From: Asaia bogorensis
GTDB taxonomy: Bacteria > Pseudomonadota > Alphaproteobacteria > Reyranellales > Reyranellaceae
Assembly (NCBI GenBank): GCA_945889625.1
Contig: CAMDCE010000022.1
Location: 1 to 64,000 of the forward strand
Direction of reading: 5' to 3'
DNA: 64,000 nt
The notes under the pieces are model-generated. The model was not told the DNA's origin and made no database searches. It was given only the letters and a program-made list of their open reading frames with translations. Within the stretch, counting starts at the first letter, position 1. Every line of letters begins with the position of its first letter. Positions 19,296 to 27,127 of this stretch are shown in pieces. The translations under genes and the position numbers were made by a program.

Positions 19296-19620
19296 GCAGC
19301 CAGGCGCGGGCTTTGGCGCGATGGCCGTCGGTGATGTGCATGCGGGCGGCGGCGAAGGCCGCAGCCAGGACGGCGGCGTCGTCGGTGTAGCCCAGCCCCG
19401 CGAGGAAGTCGGGAACGACGTCGAACGGCAGGACGAAATAGGCCAGTGCGCCCAGCAGGGTGGCGCGGATCGCCAGCGGCGTGGCGCTGTCGAAGGCACA
19501 GTGGAAGGCCGCGACGGCGTCCTCGGTGAAGGGCACGCGCCCCAGGGTGCGGCGCGCCTTGTGCCAGAAGCGGTCGCGCACCTGGCGCTCGTCACGGGCC
19601 ACCCGGGAGGTGTCGGTCAT
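19276..19620 (-). CDS. YkvA family (DUF1232) protein
   Basis: A 114-residue protein with the DUF1232 core: TPLAIRATLLGALAYFVLPFD, then VVPDFLAGLGYTDDAAVLAAAF. The motif LPFDVVPDFLAGLGYTDD is diagnostic. It is probably a small membrane-associated protein with two short hydrophobic segments; function unknown in general. ATG 19620 precedes a charged N-terminus (MTDTSRVARDERQVRDRF). Its 3' end overlaps the EamA gene. Confidence 0.88.
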   Translation of the reverse strand: MTDTSRVARDERQVRDRFWHKARRTLGRVPFTEDAVAAFHCAFDSATPLAIRATLLGALAYFVLPFDVVPDFLAGLGYTDDAAVLAAAFAAARMHITDGHRAKARAWLLKERAV

Positions 19621-19714
19621 GCCCGAAAGGTTGGGCGGCCGGCCCCGCTTGGCAAGAGGCGATCTTGGATTGTGAGAGGGGCATGCTAAAAGCCCCCAAC
19701 CACGGAGGATACCA

Positions 19715-20476
19715 ATGAACGTCAAGGGCCAGGCCGCCATCGTCACCGGCGGCGCATCGGGATTGGGCGGCGCCACGGCGTCGGCACTGGCGGCGGCCGG
19801 GGCCAAGGTCGCAATCTTCGATCTGCAGGACGAGCTCGGCGAAAAGAAGGCCAAGGAGATCGGCGGCCTGTACCTGAAGACCAACGTTTCCGACGCCGCC
19901 AACACCGAGGCCTCGGTCAAGACGGTGGTCGAGAAGCTGGGAGCCCCCCGGGTGGTGGTGAACTGCGCCGGCATCGGCCGCGCGGCCCGCACCATTTCCA
20001 AGAACGGCCCGCACGATCTCGCCATGTTCGCCCAGGTGATCCAGGTCAACCTGATCGGCACCTTCAACGTCATTCGCCTCGCCTCGTTTGCCATGAGCCA
20101 GGCCGAGCCGATGGACGACGGCGAGCGCGGCGTCATCATCAACACCGCCTCGGTGGCGGCGTTCGACGGCCAGATCGGCCAGGCGGCCTACTCGGCCTCC
20201 AAGGGCGGCGTGGTCGGCATGACGCTGCCGATCGCGCGTGACCTGTCGAGCCTCGGCATCCGCGTCTGCACCATCGCGCCGGGCCTCTTCCTGACGCCGA
20301 TGATGATGGGCCTGTCGGCCGAGGCGCAGAAGAGTCTCGGCGCCCAGGTACCGTTCCCGTCGCGGCTGGGCGACCCGAAGGAATATGCCCAGCTCGCCAT
20401 GAGCATCGTCGAGAACCACATGCTGAACGGCGAGACTATCCGCCTCGACGGCGCCATCCGCATGGCGCCGAGGTAG
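19715..20476 (+). CDS. SDR family dehydrogenase, 3-hydroxyacyl-CoA dehydrogenase type
   Basis: A 253-residue classical short-chain dehydrogenase. The NAD-binding [12 protein letters not shown] is near residue 10, NCAGIGRA near 86, and the catalytic Tyr-Lys in YSASKGG near 158. The long insert after the NAG motif and the segment [29 protein letters not shown] match the HSD17B10 / 3-hydroxyacyl-CoA dehydrogenase type 2 branch, involved in fatty-acid or branched amino-acid beta-oxidation. GGAGG lies just before the ATG. A small exported protein gene starts seven bases after its stop. Confidence 0.93.
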   Translation: MNVKGQAAIVTGGASGLGGATASALAAAGAKVAIFDLQDELGEKKAKEIGGLYLKTNVSDAANTEASVKTVVEKLGAPRVVVNCAGIGRAARTISKNGPHDLAMFAQVIQVNLIGTFNVIRLASFAMSQAEPMDDGERGVIINTASVAAFDGQIGQAAYSASKGGVVGMTLPIARDLSSLGIRVCTIAPGLFLTPMMMGLSAEAQKSLGAQVPFPSRLGDPKEYAQLAMSIVENHMLNGETIRLDGAIRMAPR

Positions 20477-20482
20477 CAGGCG

Positions 20483-20860
20483 ATGCGCGCCGCCGCGTTC
20501 GCTCTGGGACTTGCTCTGGGGCTCCTGCTCGTGGCCGGTCCGGTCGCCGCCGAAACACGCTGGCTTGCCTGCAGATACACCGACCTGACCGGCGCCAAGC
20601 AGACTATCGACCTGATGTTCGACGACCAGCGCAACATCGCTGCCATCTTCGAGAATGGCCAGATGGTCGACGGCGCCAACACCGCCATCACCTTCCAGGC
20701 GCTCCGCTCGCGTTTTCCGAACTACCTCCTGACCTACAACAGGAACGACGGCGCGCTCAGCGTCAGCCCGCAGGGCGCCGCCTTCGCCGGCCTGCTGAAA
20801 GGCGAGTGCCGGCGCAGCCCGCCGCCCAGGGGCGCGCCGAGCGCCTATCAGGGCCGCTGA
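20483..20860 (+). CDS. small exported protein of unknown function
   Basis: A 125-residue protein with a Sec signal peptide (MRAAAFALGLALGLLLVAGP, cleavage near VAAE). The mature part is a compact domain, probably beta-rich, with WLACRYTDLTGAKQTIDLMF and one further Cys (GECRRS) that may pair with the first. I do not recognise a named family. It probably shares the transcript of the upstream SDR gene. Confidence 0.65.
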   Translation: MRAAAFALGLALGLLLVAGPVAAETRWLACRYTDLTGAKQTIDLMFDDQRNIAAIFENGQMVDGANTAITFQALRSRFPNYLLTYNRNDGALSVSPQGAAFAGLLKGECRRSPPPRGAPSAYQGR

Positions 20861-20873
20861 TCAGGGCCGCTAC

Positions 20874-20998
20874 AGCGCGATGACTTTTGCTTCAGCCGTC
20901 GACCCGGCTCTCGCAGCTATGGTGCGATGGTTGGCCGTCGCGCCTGAGCGGTGCACGAGCCGCGCCGACGGCGCGATTCGAGGGAAAGTCATCGCGCT
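20874..20998. repeat. family A interspersed palindromic element (copy 1)
   Basis: A 125-bp element bounded by a perfect 14-bp inverted repeat (AGCGCGATGACTTT at 20874-20887, its complement at 20985-20998). Inside is a second, imperfect 16-bp stem (20895-20910 with 20957-20972, two mismatches). A related element with the same outer and inner arms lies at 58577-58697. It sits between the convergent ends of the small exported protein gene and the DUF1127 gene. No transposase is encoded; MITE-like or structured-RNA origin is possible. Confidence 0.8.
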
Positions 20999-21018
20999 TT
21001 AGCCGTCTGTTTGGCCGG

Positions 21019-21294
21019 TCATGGCTTCCAGAACGGCTTGGCGACCTCGCGATCCCTCTTGACGGGATCGACGCCGATGTCGACCAGGCCATGCCGGTCG
21101 AGCGCGCGGAGCTGGCGTCGCGTCACGTAGCGACGGCGCCAGCCGGTCAGCACGGTCATCAGCGCATCACGGGGTCGCCCATCGCCTTGGAACGCGTAGT
21201 CGCGGACGATGTAGTGGTTGCGGTCGCGCATGATGACCGCATCGTCGATGGACTGAGGCGCGATCGGCGCGTGGTGTCGAAGAGCGTTGGTCAT
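21019..21294 (-). CDS. DUF1127-type small protein
   Basis: A 91-residue protein. The C-terminal half carries the DUF1127 pattern (YVTRRQLRALDRHGLVDIGVDPVKRDREVAKPFW); the preceding half is an Asp/Arg-rich extension. In other alphaproteobacteria, DUF1127 proteins have been linked to small-RNA turnover and phosphate or carbon metabolism. It is the last gene of the operon that begins with the superoxide dismutase-rhodanese gene, 12 bp after the ornithine cyclodeaminase homologue. Confidence 0.75.
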   Translation of the reverse strand: MTNALRHHAPIAPQSIDDAVIMRDRNHYIVRDYAFQGDGRPRDALMTVLTGWRRRYVTRRQLRALDRHGLVDIGVDPVKRDREVAKPFWKP

Positions 21295-21306
21295 GACGAA
21301 TTTCCT

Positions 21307-22305
21307 TCAGTTGATCGCAAGGCGCGTTCCCGCGCCGGTTTCGAGCGCGCGCCGGTAGATCGCGACAGCGGCGGCGACGTCCTGCAGGCCCATGCCGGTG
21401 CTGTCGAACAGGGTGATGGTCTTGTCGTCGGTGCGGCCGGGCCGGGTGCCGGCCAGGATCTCGCCCAGACTCGCGTGCACGTGGTCACGTGCTACCGCCC
21501 CGGCTTCGAGCGCGTGGTGCAGGTCGCCGATTTCCGCGGCCTGCTCGATTGAATCGACCACTACGAGGCAGCTTGCGTAGAGCTTCGGATCGATCTCGTG
21601 CTTGTCGGAATTGTCGGCGCCGACCGCGGCGATGAAGGTGCCGGGCCGCACCAGATCGGGAGTGAGGAACGCACGACGGGCCGAGGTGCAGGTGACGATG
21701 ATGTCGCTTTCGCGCACCACCGCGAGGTCTGATGCAGCGCGCACGTCGAGCTTCAGTGCAGCCGACATCTCCTTCGCCAGCCGCTCGGCTGCCTGGACGT
21801 TGATTTCCCAGACGTGGATGCGCTCGAGTTTTGCCGCTGCCGCAATCGCGGTGAGCTGGATGCGGCCCTGGACGCCGGCGCCACAGACCGTCGCCACGCG
21901 CGAGTTCGACCGCGCGAGATGGCGGGCGGCCAGCGTGGTGGCGGCACCGGTGCGGTTGATGGTGACCTCGATCGAATCCATCACCGCCAGGGGTCGGCCG
22001 TCGGCGCCGTCGGCGAGGTAAATGATGCCCTGCACCGTCGGCAGGCCGTTGGCCGCCGGGTTGCCCGGGAAGTTGCCGTTGATCTTGATGGCGACCTTGG
22101 CGTCGCGGCCCAGCAGCGCGGCACCCTTGGCGTGGAAGCCGCCGCCGGGCACGTGCAGCGCCGAGGCGGGTGGCGCCACGGCACGGCCCTCGACGGCGGC
22201 GCGGAACGCCGCTTCGACGGCGTCGACGTAGTCGCCGTACTTCATCAGTCGCACGATGTCGCTGCGCGACAGGATGAGCAAATTGGACGAAGTACCGGCG
22301 GTCAT
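21307..22305 (-). CDS. ornithine cyclodeaminase / mu-crystallin family protein
   Basis: A 332-residue NAD(P)-binding enzyme. N-terminal part: ILSRSDIVRLMKYGDYVDAVEAAF; substrate-binding Lys in AIKINGNFPGNP; Rossmann loop CGAGVQGRIQL near residue 137; and VTCTSARRAFL and AVGADNSDKHEID characteristic of the family. Members deaminate ornithine to proline, reduce imino acids, or make opine- and alanine-type products. ATG 22305 starts right before LLILSRSDI. It lies ten bases after the beta-propeller gene, with which it is surely co-transcribed. Confidence 0.92.
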   Translation of the reverse strand: MTAGTSSNLLILSRSDIVRLMKYGDYVDAVEAAFRAAVEGRAVAPPASALHVPGGGFHAKGAALLGRDAKVAIKINGNFPGNPAANGLPTVQGIIYLADGADGRPLAVMDSIEVTINRTGAATTLAARHLARSNSRVATVCGAGVQGRIQLTAIAAAAKLERIHVWEINVQAAERLAKEMSAALKLDVRAASDLAVVRESDIIVTCTSARRAFLTPDLVRPGTFIAAVGADNSDKHEIDPKLYASCLVVVDSIEQAAEIGDLHHALEAGAVARDHVHASLGEILAGTRPGRTDDKTITLFDSTGMGLQDVAAAVAIYRRALETGAGTRLAIN

Positions 22306-22315
22306 GATGGCATCC

Positions 22316-23230
22316 TCATGTCTGGTAGATCGCGGCACGGTGCGTGCGCGGCAGGAAGGCGTAGAGCCGGTCGCCCGCCGGTGAGAGCGCGGTGGTGCGG
22401 GCGCCCGCCTCGGTTTCGATCGTTGCGAGCTTTTCCATGGGCGAGGTGGAAAAGACGTCGATGACGCCGGGGTCGCCGACGGCGACATAGAGCTGCTGGC
22501 GCCGGCGATTGAAGAAGATGACGTCGGGCACGCCGCTGAGCGGCTTCTCGTCCAGCACCTTGCCCGACCGCGCGTCCAGGGTGACGAGCACGCCGGCGTC
22601 GCAGGCGCAGAACAGCCGCCCCGTGGCGCCGTCGAGATCGAGCCCGTGCGGGCCGGCATGGGGCACGGCGATACTGCGCGCGATCCCGTCGGGCTGTCGC
22701 GGATCGACGACGGCGATCTCGGCGGGCTGGGCGATGTTCACATAGAAGAGCTCCGGCCCGGGATCGAACACCGTCCAGCGCGTGCGGCCGCACACGGCGA
22801 TCTCGGTGCGCCGTGCGTCGTGGGCAAGGTCGATCATCGACAAAGTGTGCGAGCCGGGCACCGCCGGGTCGCCAATGTTCGCCGCCAGCACGATCTGCCG
22901 GCCAGGGTCGTAGGCCAGGCCATTGGGTCCCTTTCCGACGTCGATGATGCGAACCGCCGGGTTCGGACCGGGGGCGAACACGCCGATCGTGTTGGCTGCC
23001 CGGTTCGAGGAGAAGATCAGCCCGCTCTCGTCGCTCACCAGGGCGCCGGCGACGCCGGGCAGGTCGGGGATCGAGAACAGGTATTTCTGCGCGTCGAAGA
23101 CGTCGACGGCGTCATTCGCGGTGTGAGCGACATAGACATGGCCGCTCGCTGCATGGACCGCAGCATGATCGAAGCCGCCTTTCGCCTTGTGCTCGGGCAA
23201 CGCGACATGGCCGATGAGAGTGAGAGTCAT
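22316..23230 (-). CDS. YncE/YVTN-type beta-propeller protein
   Basis: A 304-residue protein built of about seven short blades, each with an Asp/Gly turn and phrases such as GHVYVAHTANDAVDVFD, LIFSSNRAANTIGVF, RQLYVAVGDPGVIDVF. This is the lactonase/YncE propeller type, usually a binding or ligand-sensing scaffold. No signal peptide is visible, so it should be cytoplasmic, unlike most YncE proteins. It starts four bases after the MATE gene stop. Its role next to chromate genes is unknown. Confidence 0.85.
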   Translation of the reverse strand: MTLTLIGHVALPEHKAKGGFDHAAVHAASGHVYVAHTANDAVDVFDAQKYLFSIPDLPGVAGALVSDESGLIFSSNRAANTIGVFAPGPNPAVRIIDVGKGPNGLAYDPGRQIVLAANIGDPAVPGSHTLSMIDLAHDARRTEIAVCGRTRWTVFDPGPELFYVNIAQPAEIAVVDPRQPDGIARSIAVPHAGPHGLDLDGATGRLFCACDAGVLVTLDARSGKVLDEKPLSGVPDVIFFNRRRQQLYVAVGDPGVIDVFSTSPMEKLATIETEAGARTTALSPAGDRLYAFLPRTHRAAIYQT

Positions 23231-23234
23231 GGTG

Positions 23235-24611
23235 TCACCTCAGCTTGGCGTAGAGACGGAAGGCCACGGCCTGCACGATGCCCCAGGTCGCGAGGCCAAG
23301 TGCGGTGACCACGCCCAGCCCCACGAGGCCCGACTGCAGGACCTCGATGGCGATCCAGCCGCCCAGCAGCACGACGAGCAGCCGGCAGGTCATGGCGGTC
23401 AGCGGCCACTCCGGCTGGCGCGTCGCCTGGAAGGCCGACATCAGGGTATTTATCGCGACGAAGGGATAGGCGAGGCCGACGATCGCGAGATAACCGGCGG
23501 CCTCGGCCAGGATCGCCGGATCGCGGCTGAACAGGCCCATCCAGAGGTCGGGGGCGCCGATCGCCAGCACGCTGACCGAGGCCATGACGCAGGCCGAAAG
23601 CCCCACGGCGATCCAGGCGACGCGCCCGGCGCGCGTGAACTGGCGTGCGCCGATGTTGCTGCCGACCATGGCGAGCACCGCCGCGCCGAGGCCGAAATTG
23701 AGCGGATAGAGCAGATACTCCAGCCGCACCGCCGCGCCGAATGCGGCGAGCGACGTGGCGCCGAGCAGGCCGGCATAGGTCGTGAGGGTCGCCAGCGCCA
23801 CGTTGTTCAGCACCGGCGCCAGCGACATCGGCGCACCGACGCGCAGGATCTCGCCGAACAGGCGGCGTTCGAAGCGGATACCGCCGAGCGACAGGGCGAC
23901 CGACGTCCGGCCCGAGGCGAGGTACCAGGCGAGCGTCAGGGACGAGGCAACGAAGGAGATGATCGTGGCAAGACCGGCGCCGGTGATGCCGAGCGCCGGG
24001 ATCGGTCCAAGACCGAACACGAGCGCCGGCACCAGCGCGATATGCAGGATCTCGGCACCGAGGTAGACATAGGCGAGAACGGCGACCTGTCCGGTCGCCC
24101 GCACCACGCTGGTGAGCGCGCCCAGCAGCCAGTAGGCCAGCGCGCCGGCGAAGATCACGTTGGAATATTCGAGGGCCGCCGCAAGGATCGGTCCACGGCC
24201 CCCCAGCAGGCCGTAGATGGCCGGCCCGGCGAGCAGGAAGACGGCACTGAACAGCGCCGCAGCCCCCGCAGCGATAACCAGCGCATGGACCACGAGGGAC
24301 GCCGCATCCTCGCGCCGTCCGGCGCCGATCGCCCGCGCGATGGAGGCGGCGATGGCGCCGCCCATGGCCATGTTGGCCATCTGCTGCATCAGCATCATCA
24401 GCGGAAACACCAGCGCCAGGCCGGCAAGGGCATCGAGCCCGAGCCGGCCGATGAAATGCGCGTCGACACTGGGCGTCACCGCGATCAGCAGGACGTTGAC
24501 CACCAGGTTGGGCACCGCAAGCCTGAGCAGGGTGGCAACGATCGGGCCTTCCAGCATCAGGCGCGTGCGCGCCGCGGCGGGCGATACCGGCTTCATGGTG
24601 GTGTCGGTCAC
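23235..24611 (-). CDS. MATE family efflux transporter
   Basis: A 458-residue inner-membrane antiporter with about twelve helices in two MATE repeats. The start has RLMLEGPIVATLLRLAVPNLVVN, the usual N-terminal MATE motif, and internal duplication is visible (RLMLEGPI... and FGEILRVGAPMSLAPVLNNVAL). These proteins export cationic drugs or metabolites using H+ or Na+. I chose the GTG at 24611, eight bases after the upstream stop with GAGG in front; the ATG at 24596 is the alternative. Member of the operon with SOD-rhodanese and the ChrB-like gene. Confidence 0.9.
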   Translation of the reverse strand: MTDTTMKPVSPAAARTRLMLEGPIVATLLRLAVPNLVVNVLLIAVTPSVDAHFIGRLGLDALAGLALVFPLMMLMQQMANMAMGGAIAASIARAIGAGRREDAASLVVHALVIAAGAAALFSAVFLLAGPAIYGLLGGRGPILAAALEYSNVIFAGALAYWLLGALTSVVRATGQVAVLAYVYLGAEILHIALVPALVFGLGPIPALGITGAGLATIISFVASSLTLAWYLASGRTSVALSLGGIRFERRLFGEILRVGAPMSLAPVLNNVALATLTTYAGLLGATSLAAFGAAVRLEYLLYPLNFGLGAAVLAMVGSNIGARQFTRAGRVAWIAVGLSACVMASVSVLAIGAPDLWMGLFSRDPAILAEAAGYLAIVGLAYPFVAINTLMSAFQATRQPEWPLTAMTCRLLVVLLGGWIAIEVLQSGLVGLGVVTALGLATWGIVQAVAFRLYAKLR

Positions 24612-24619
24612 GGCGCGCC

Positions 24620-25075
24620 TCAGACCATCTTCGGCGGCCAGTTGTGCGTCTCGCCGGTCAGGCTGCGGCACCACGCATAGAGCGCGTCGTACATCACCAT
24701 GCCGTGCTTCAGCATCTCGTGGTCGTCCTGGTGCATGTGGCTGAGGCCGAGCGAGATGGCGAACAGCCCGGCCGACTGCGGCGTGAGCTCGAGCCGCGAG
24801 GTGTCGGCGCCGCGCACGATGTCGGCCAGCTTGTCGAGCCCGGGTGCGCTCAGCTTGTACTCGGAGATGAAGGCGTCGAAGCTGCACTTCTCGCCGACAT
24901 GGCTGAATTTCACGCCGGGGATGTCGTAGGGGATCGCGCCGGTGTCCTTGGCGGTGGCCAACACCTTGTCGGCCGGCACGTAGAGGAACTCCGGCTGCTT
25001 CTCGATGAAGCGCTCGATCAGCCACGGGCAGGCGATGCGGTCGATCTTGGGACGTTCGCGGGTAACCCATTTCAT
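24620..25075 (-). CDS. chromate resistance protein, ChrB C-terminal domain only
   Basis: A 151-residue protein made only of the domain found at the C-terminus of ChrB (Pfam chromate_resistance/ChrB_C type): DRIACPWLIERFIEKQPEFL, then GVKFSHVGEKCSFDAFI, and GLSHMHQDDHEML. Compared with the full ChrB at 26147 the same positions read RIASAWLIRRF and FTHRGDRCTFEVL, so the two are paralogues in this window. It overlaps the SOD-rhodanese gene by four bases (ATGA). It lacks the N-terminal DNA-binding part and so is probably an enzyme or sensor rather than a repressor. Confidence 0.85.
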   Translation of the reverse strand: MKWVTRERPKIDRIACPWLIERFIEKQPEFLYVPADKVLATAKDTGAIPYDIPGVKFSHVGEKCSFDAFISEYKLSAPGLDKLADIVRGADTSRLELTPQSAGLFAISLGLSHMHQDDHEMLKHGMVMYDALYAWCRSLTGETHNWPPKMV

Positions 25076-26031
25076 GACTTTTCTCCTTCTTTGAGTGGCC
25101 CCTCTTGGAGCGGCTCTGTGGGAAGACCATCGGCGCGCCAGGCACCGATGCCGCCGTGCAGGGCCACGGCATCGATGCCGCGTTCGCGCAGCTTGGCGGC
25201 GCAGTTGCCGCCGATCTCGAAGCCCCAGGCGCAGTAGACGAGCGCCTTGGCGCCCTTCGGCAACGATGCCGCGATCTCGTCGACCTTGTCGGGCGGCGCC
25301 CGGCGCGCACCGCGCAGGCGGACCGGCACCGTCGTTGCGTCATCGGCAAGGCGGGCATCGATCACAAAGAGGTTGGGATCGGCCTCGAGCATCTTGCGCG
25401 CGGTCGGGTTGTCGACCGTGTGCGCCTTCTTCTCCGGCGGCGTGCCGGCGAAGCGCACGGCGACGCGGCCCCAGGAAATGTTGGCCATGAAGGCGTCGAC
25501 GTAGGCGCCGACGTTGGCGCCGAAATCGATGTGATAGGAGTGCTCGTACATGTCGAGCGCCAGCAGCGGCGTGCCGCCGGCCAGCCCGTGCGTATGGTCG
25601 GCCGCCCATACATTCGAGAGCGTGCCGTCCCGCGGCGAACGGGTCAGCAGCACCCAGCCCGAGCCGCCGCCCAGGGCCTTGCCCATGGCGACGAACTCGG
25701 CGCGCCAGCGGCCGAGCGATCCGAAGTCGCGGGCGATCGCCTCGGCCAGCGCGCCCGTCGGATCGCTGCCGCCGGCCTCGCCCAGGCTGTCGAAGTAAAC
25801 CTCGTGCAGCAGCATCGAGTTGGCCGCGATCAGTTCTTCGCGCTTCAGGCCGTTCAGGCGAAAGCCGGGGGCGCTTGCCGGATCGAGTGCCGCGAGCTCA
25901 CCCTGGATGGCGTTCAGCCGGCGCACGGCGCCGCCGTAGTTGTTCTCGTAGTGGCTGGCGATCAGGCGGGCCGAAAGGCCGTTGAGCCTCGACGGCTTGA
26001 AGGAGATGGGACGGGCTTGGAAAGGCATCAA
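25072..26031 (-). CDS. chrC: superoxide dismutase (Fe/Mn, ChrC type) fused to a rhodanese domain (ChrE type)
   Basis: A 319-residue fusion. Residues 1-200 are an Fe/Mn superoxide dismutase: ASHYENNYGGAVRRLN (first His), NSMLLHEVYFDSL (second His), GSGWVLLTRSP, and LALDMYEHSYHIDFG, holding the Asp and third His of the DxxxH pair. Residues 215-310 are a rhodanese fold (LFVIDARLAD; ALVYCAWGFEIGG, with the active-site Cys loop; LHGGIGAWRADGLP). In chromate operons chrC encodes a superoxide dismutase and chrE a rhodanese-type protein as separate genes; here they form one chain. It heads a six-gene operon divergent from chrB-chrA. It would remove superoxide formed during Cr(VI) reduction; the rhodanese may act on thiol-chromate complexes (inference). 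Confidence 0.88.
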   Translation of the reverse strand: MMPFQARPISFKPSRLNGLSARLIASHYENNYGGAVRRLNAIQGELAALDPASAPGFRLNGLKREELIAANSMLLHEVYFDSLGEAGGSDPTGALAEAIARDFGSLGRWRAEFVAMGKALGGGSGWVLLTRSPRDGTLSNVWAADHTHGLAGGTPLLALDMYEHSYHIDFGANVGAYVDAFMANISWGRVAVRFAGTPPEKKAHTVDNPTARKMLEADPNLFVIDARLADDATTVPVRLRGARRAPPDKVDEIAASLPKGAKALVYCAWGFEIGGNCAAKLRERGIDAVALHGGIGAWRADGLPTEPLQEGPLKEGEKS

Positions 26032-26042
26032 TTTCTCCTTGG

Positions 26043-26140
26043 TGATACACTCGTTTCATGAGCAACATAGGCTTGTTTTATGGGCATGCAAGGAGAAAAT
26101 GATACGAGTGTTGCTTTTTCTATTCCTAGCGTGATACAGG
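26043..26140. promoter_or_regulatory. divergent chr promoter region with TGATAC repeats and inverted repeat
   Basis: The 115-bp gap between the two chr operons holds three TGATAC hexamers (about 26043, 26099 and 26132) and an 8-bp inverted repeat, ACACTCGT at 26047-26054 and ACGAGTGT at 26104-26111. The hexamers adjoin the inverted-repeat arms (TGATACACTCG; TGATACGAGTG). A DNA-binding ChrB controlling both operons through these sites is likely, but the operator is inferred from symmetry alone. Confidence 0.5.
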
Positions 26141-26146
26141 TGCACA

Positions 26147-27127
26147 ATGTCAATTGGTGAGACGCCCCGGTGGCTGATGCTGATCCATCAACTGCCCGCC
26201 AAGCCCGCCTACGCACGCGTGAAGGTGTGGCGGCGGCTGCAGGCGCTGGGCGCGGTGACGGTGAAGGGCTCGGTCTACGCCCTGCCGGCCAATAGCGAGA
26301 CGCGCGAGGACTTCGCCTGGCTCGCCAAGGAGATCGTCGAGAGCGACGGCGAGGCGATCGTCTGCGAGGCGGCCCTGATCGAAGGCCTGTCCGACGGCGA
26401 GTTGCAGGCGCTGTTCGACCAGGCGCGCGACGAGGACTACGCGCGCATCGCCGCAGAAGCGCGCGAGCTGGCGGCCCGCCTTGGCGAGACTCTGCCGGAC
26501 AATGTCCTGGCCGAGATCGCCAGCCAGGCGGCGCGGCTGCGCAAGCAGCTCGACGCGGTCGTCGCCATCGATTTCTTCGGCGCCGAGGGACGCGCCACAG
26601 CCGAAGGCCTGGTCTCCGGAATCGAGGCCGCACTCAAGCAGGAGGGTGAAGCCATGCCCGACACCAAGCCCATCGCTCCGCCCACCGGCGCGCTGAAGAA
26701 TCGCGTCTGGGTGACGCGGCAGGGCGTGCAGGTCGACCGCATCGCCTCGGCCTGGCTGATCCGCCGCTTCATCGACGAGGGCGCGCGCTTCAAGTTCGTT
26801 TCCGGCAAGGGCTATGCGCCCGAGCCCGGCGAGCTGCGCTTCGACATGTTCGAGGGCGAGTTCACCCATCGCGGCGACCGTTGCACTTTCGAGGTGCTGA
26901 TCAGCCATGCCGGTCTTGCCGATCCGGCGCTATCCGCGATCGGCGAGATCATCCACGACCTCGACCTGAAGGACGGGAAGTACGGCCGCGAGGAGGCCGC
27001 CGGCGTGCGCAGCCTGATTGCAGGTATCGTGGCGTCCAGCGCCGACGACGAGCAACGGCTGGCGCGCGGTGCCGTCCTGCTCGACGACCTCCACCATTCC
27101 TTCGCCAGCAAGAAGGACAGCAAATGA
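26147..27127 (+). CDS. chrB: chromate resistance regulator ChrB
   Basis: A 326-residue ChrB. The N-terminal part (residues 1-170; WLMLIHQLPAKPAYARVKVWRRLQ) is PaaX-like and basic, consistent with DNA binding; the C-terminal part (about 185-320) is the chromate_resistance domain (VDRIASAWLIRRFIDEG; EFTHRGDRCTFEVL). ChrB is the chromate-sensing repressor of chr operons. The stop overlaps the chrA start (ATGA). ATG 26147 has no strong Shine-Dalgarno site. It diverges from the SOD-rhodanese operon. Confidence 0.92.
   Translation: MSIGETPRWLMLIHQLPAKPAYARVKVWRRLQALGAVTVKGSVYALPANSETREDFAWLAKEIVESDGEAIVCEAALIEGLSDGELQALFDQARDEDYARIAAEARELAARLGETLPDNVLAEIASQAARLRKQLDAVVAIDFFGAEGRATAEGLVSGIEAALKQEGEAMPDTKPIAPPTGALKNRVWVTRQGVQVDRIASAWLIRRFIDEGARFKFVSGKGYAPEPGELRFDMFEGEFTHRGDRCTFEVLISHAGLADPALSAIGEIIHDLDLKDGKYGREEAAGVRSLIAGIVASSADDEQRLARGAVLLDDLHHSFASKKDSK

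Noticed and set aside
23187-24680. 497-codon plus-strand frame
   Set aside because: Antisense to the MATE exporter gene; very rich in Arg, His, Gln and Gly with no hydrophobic core.
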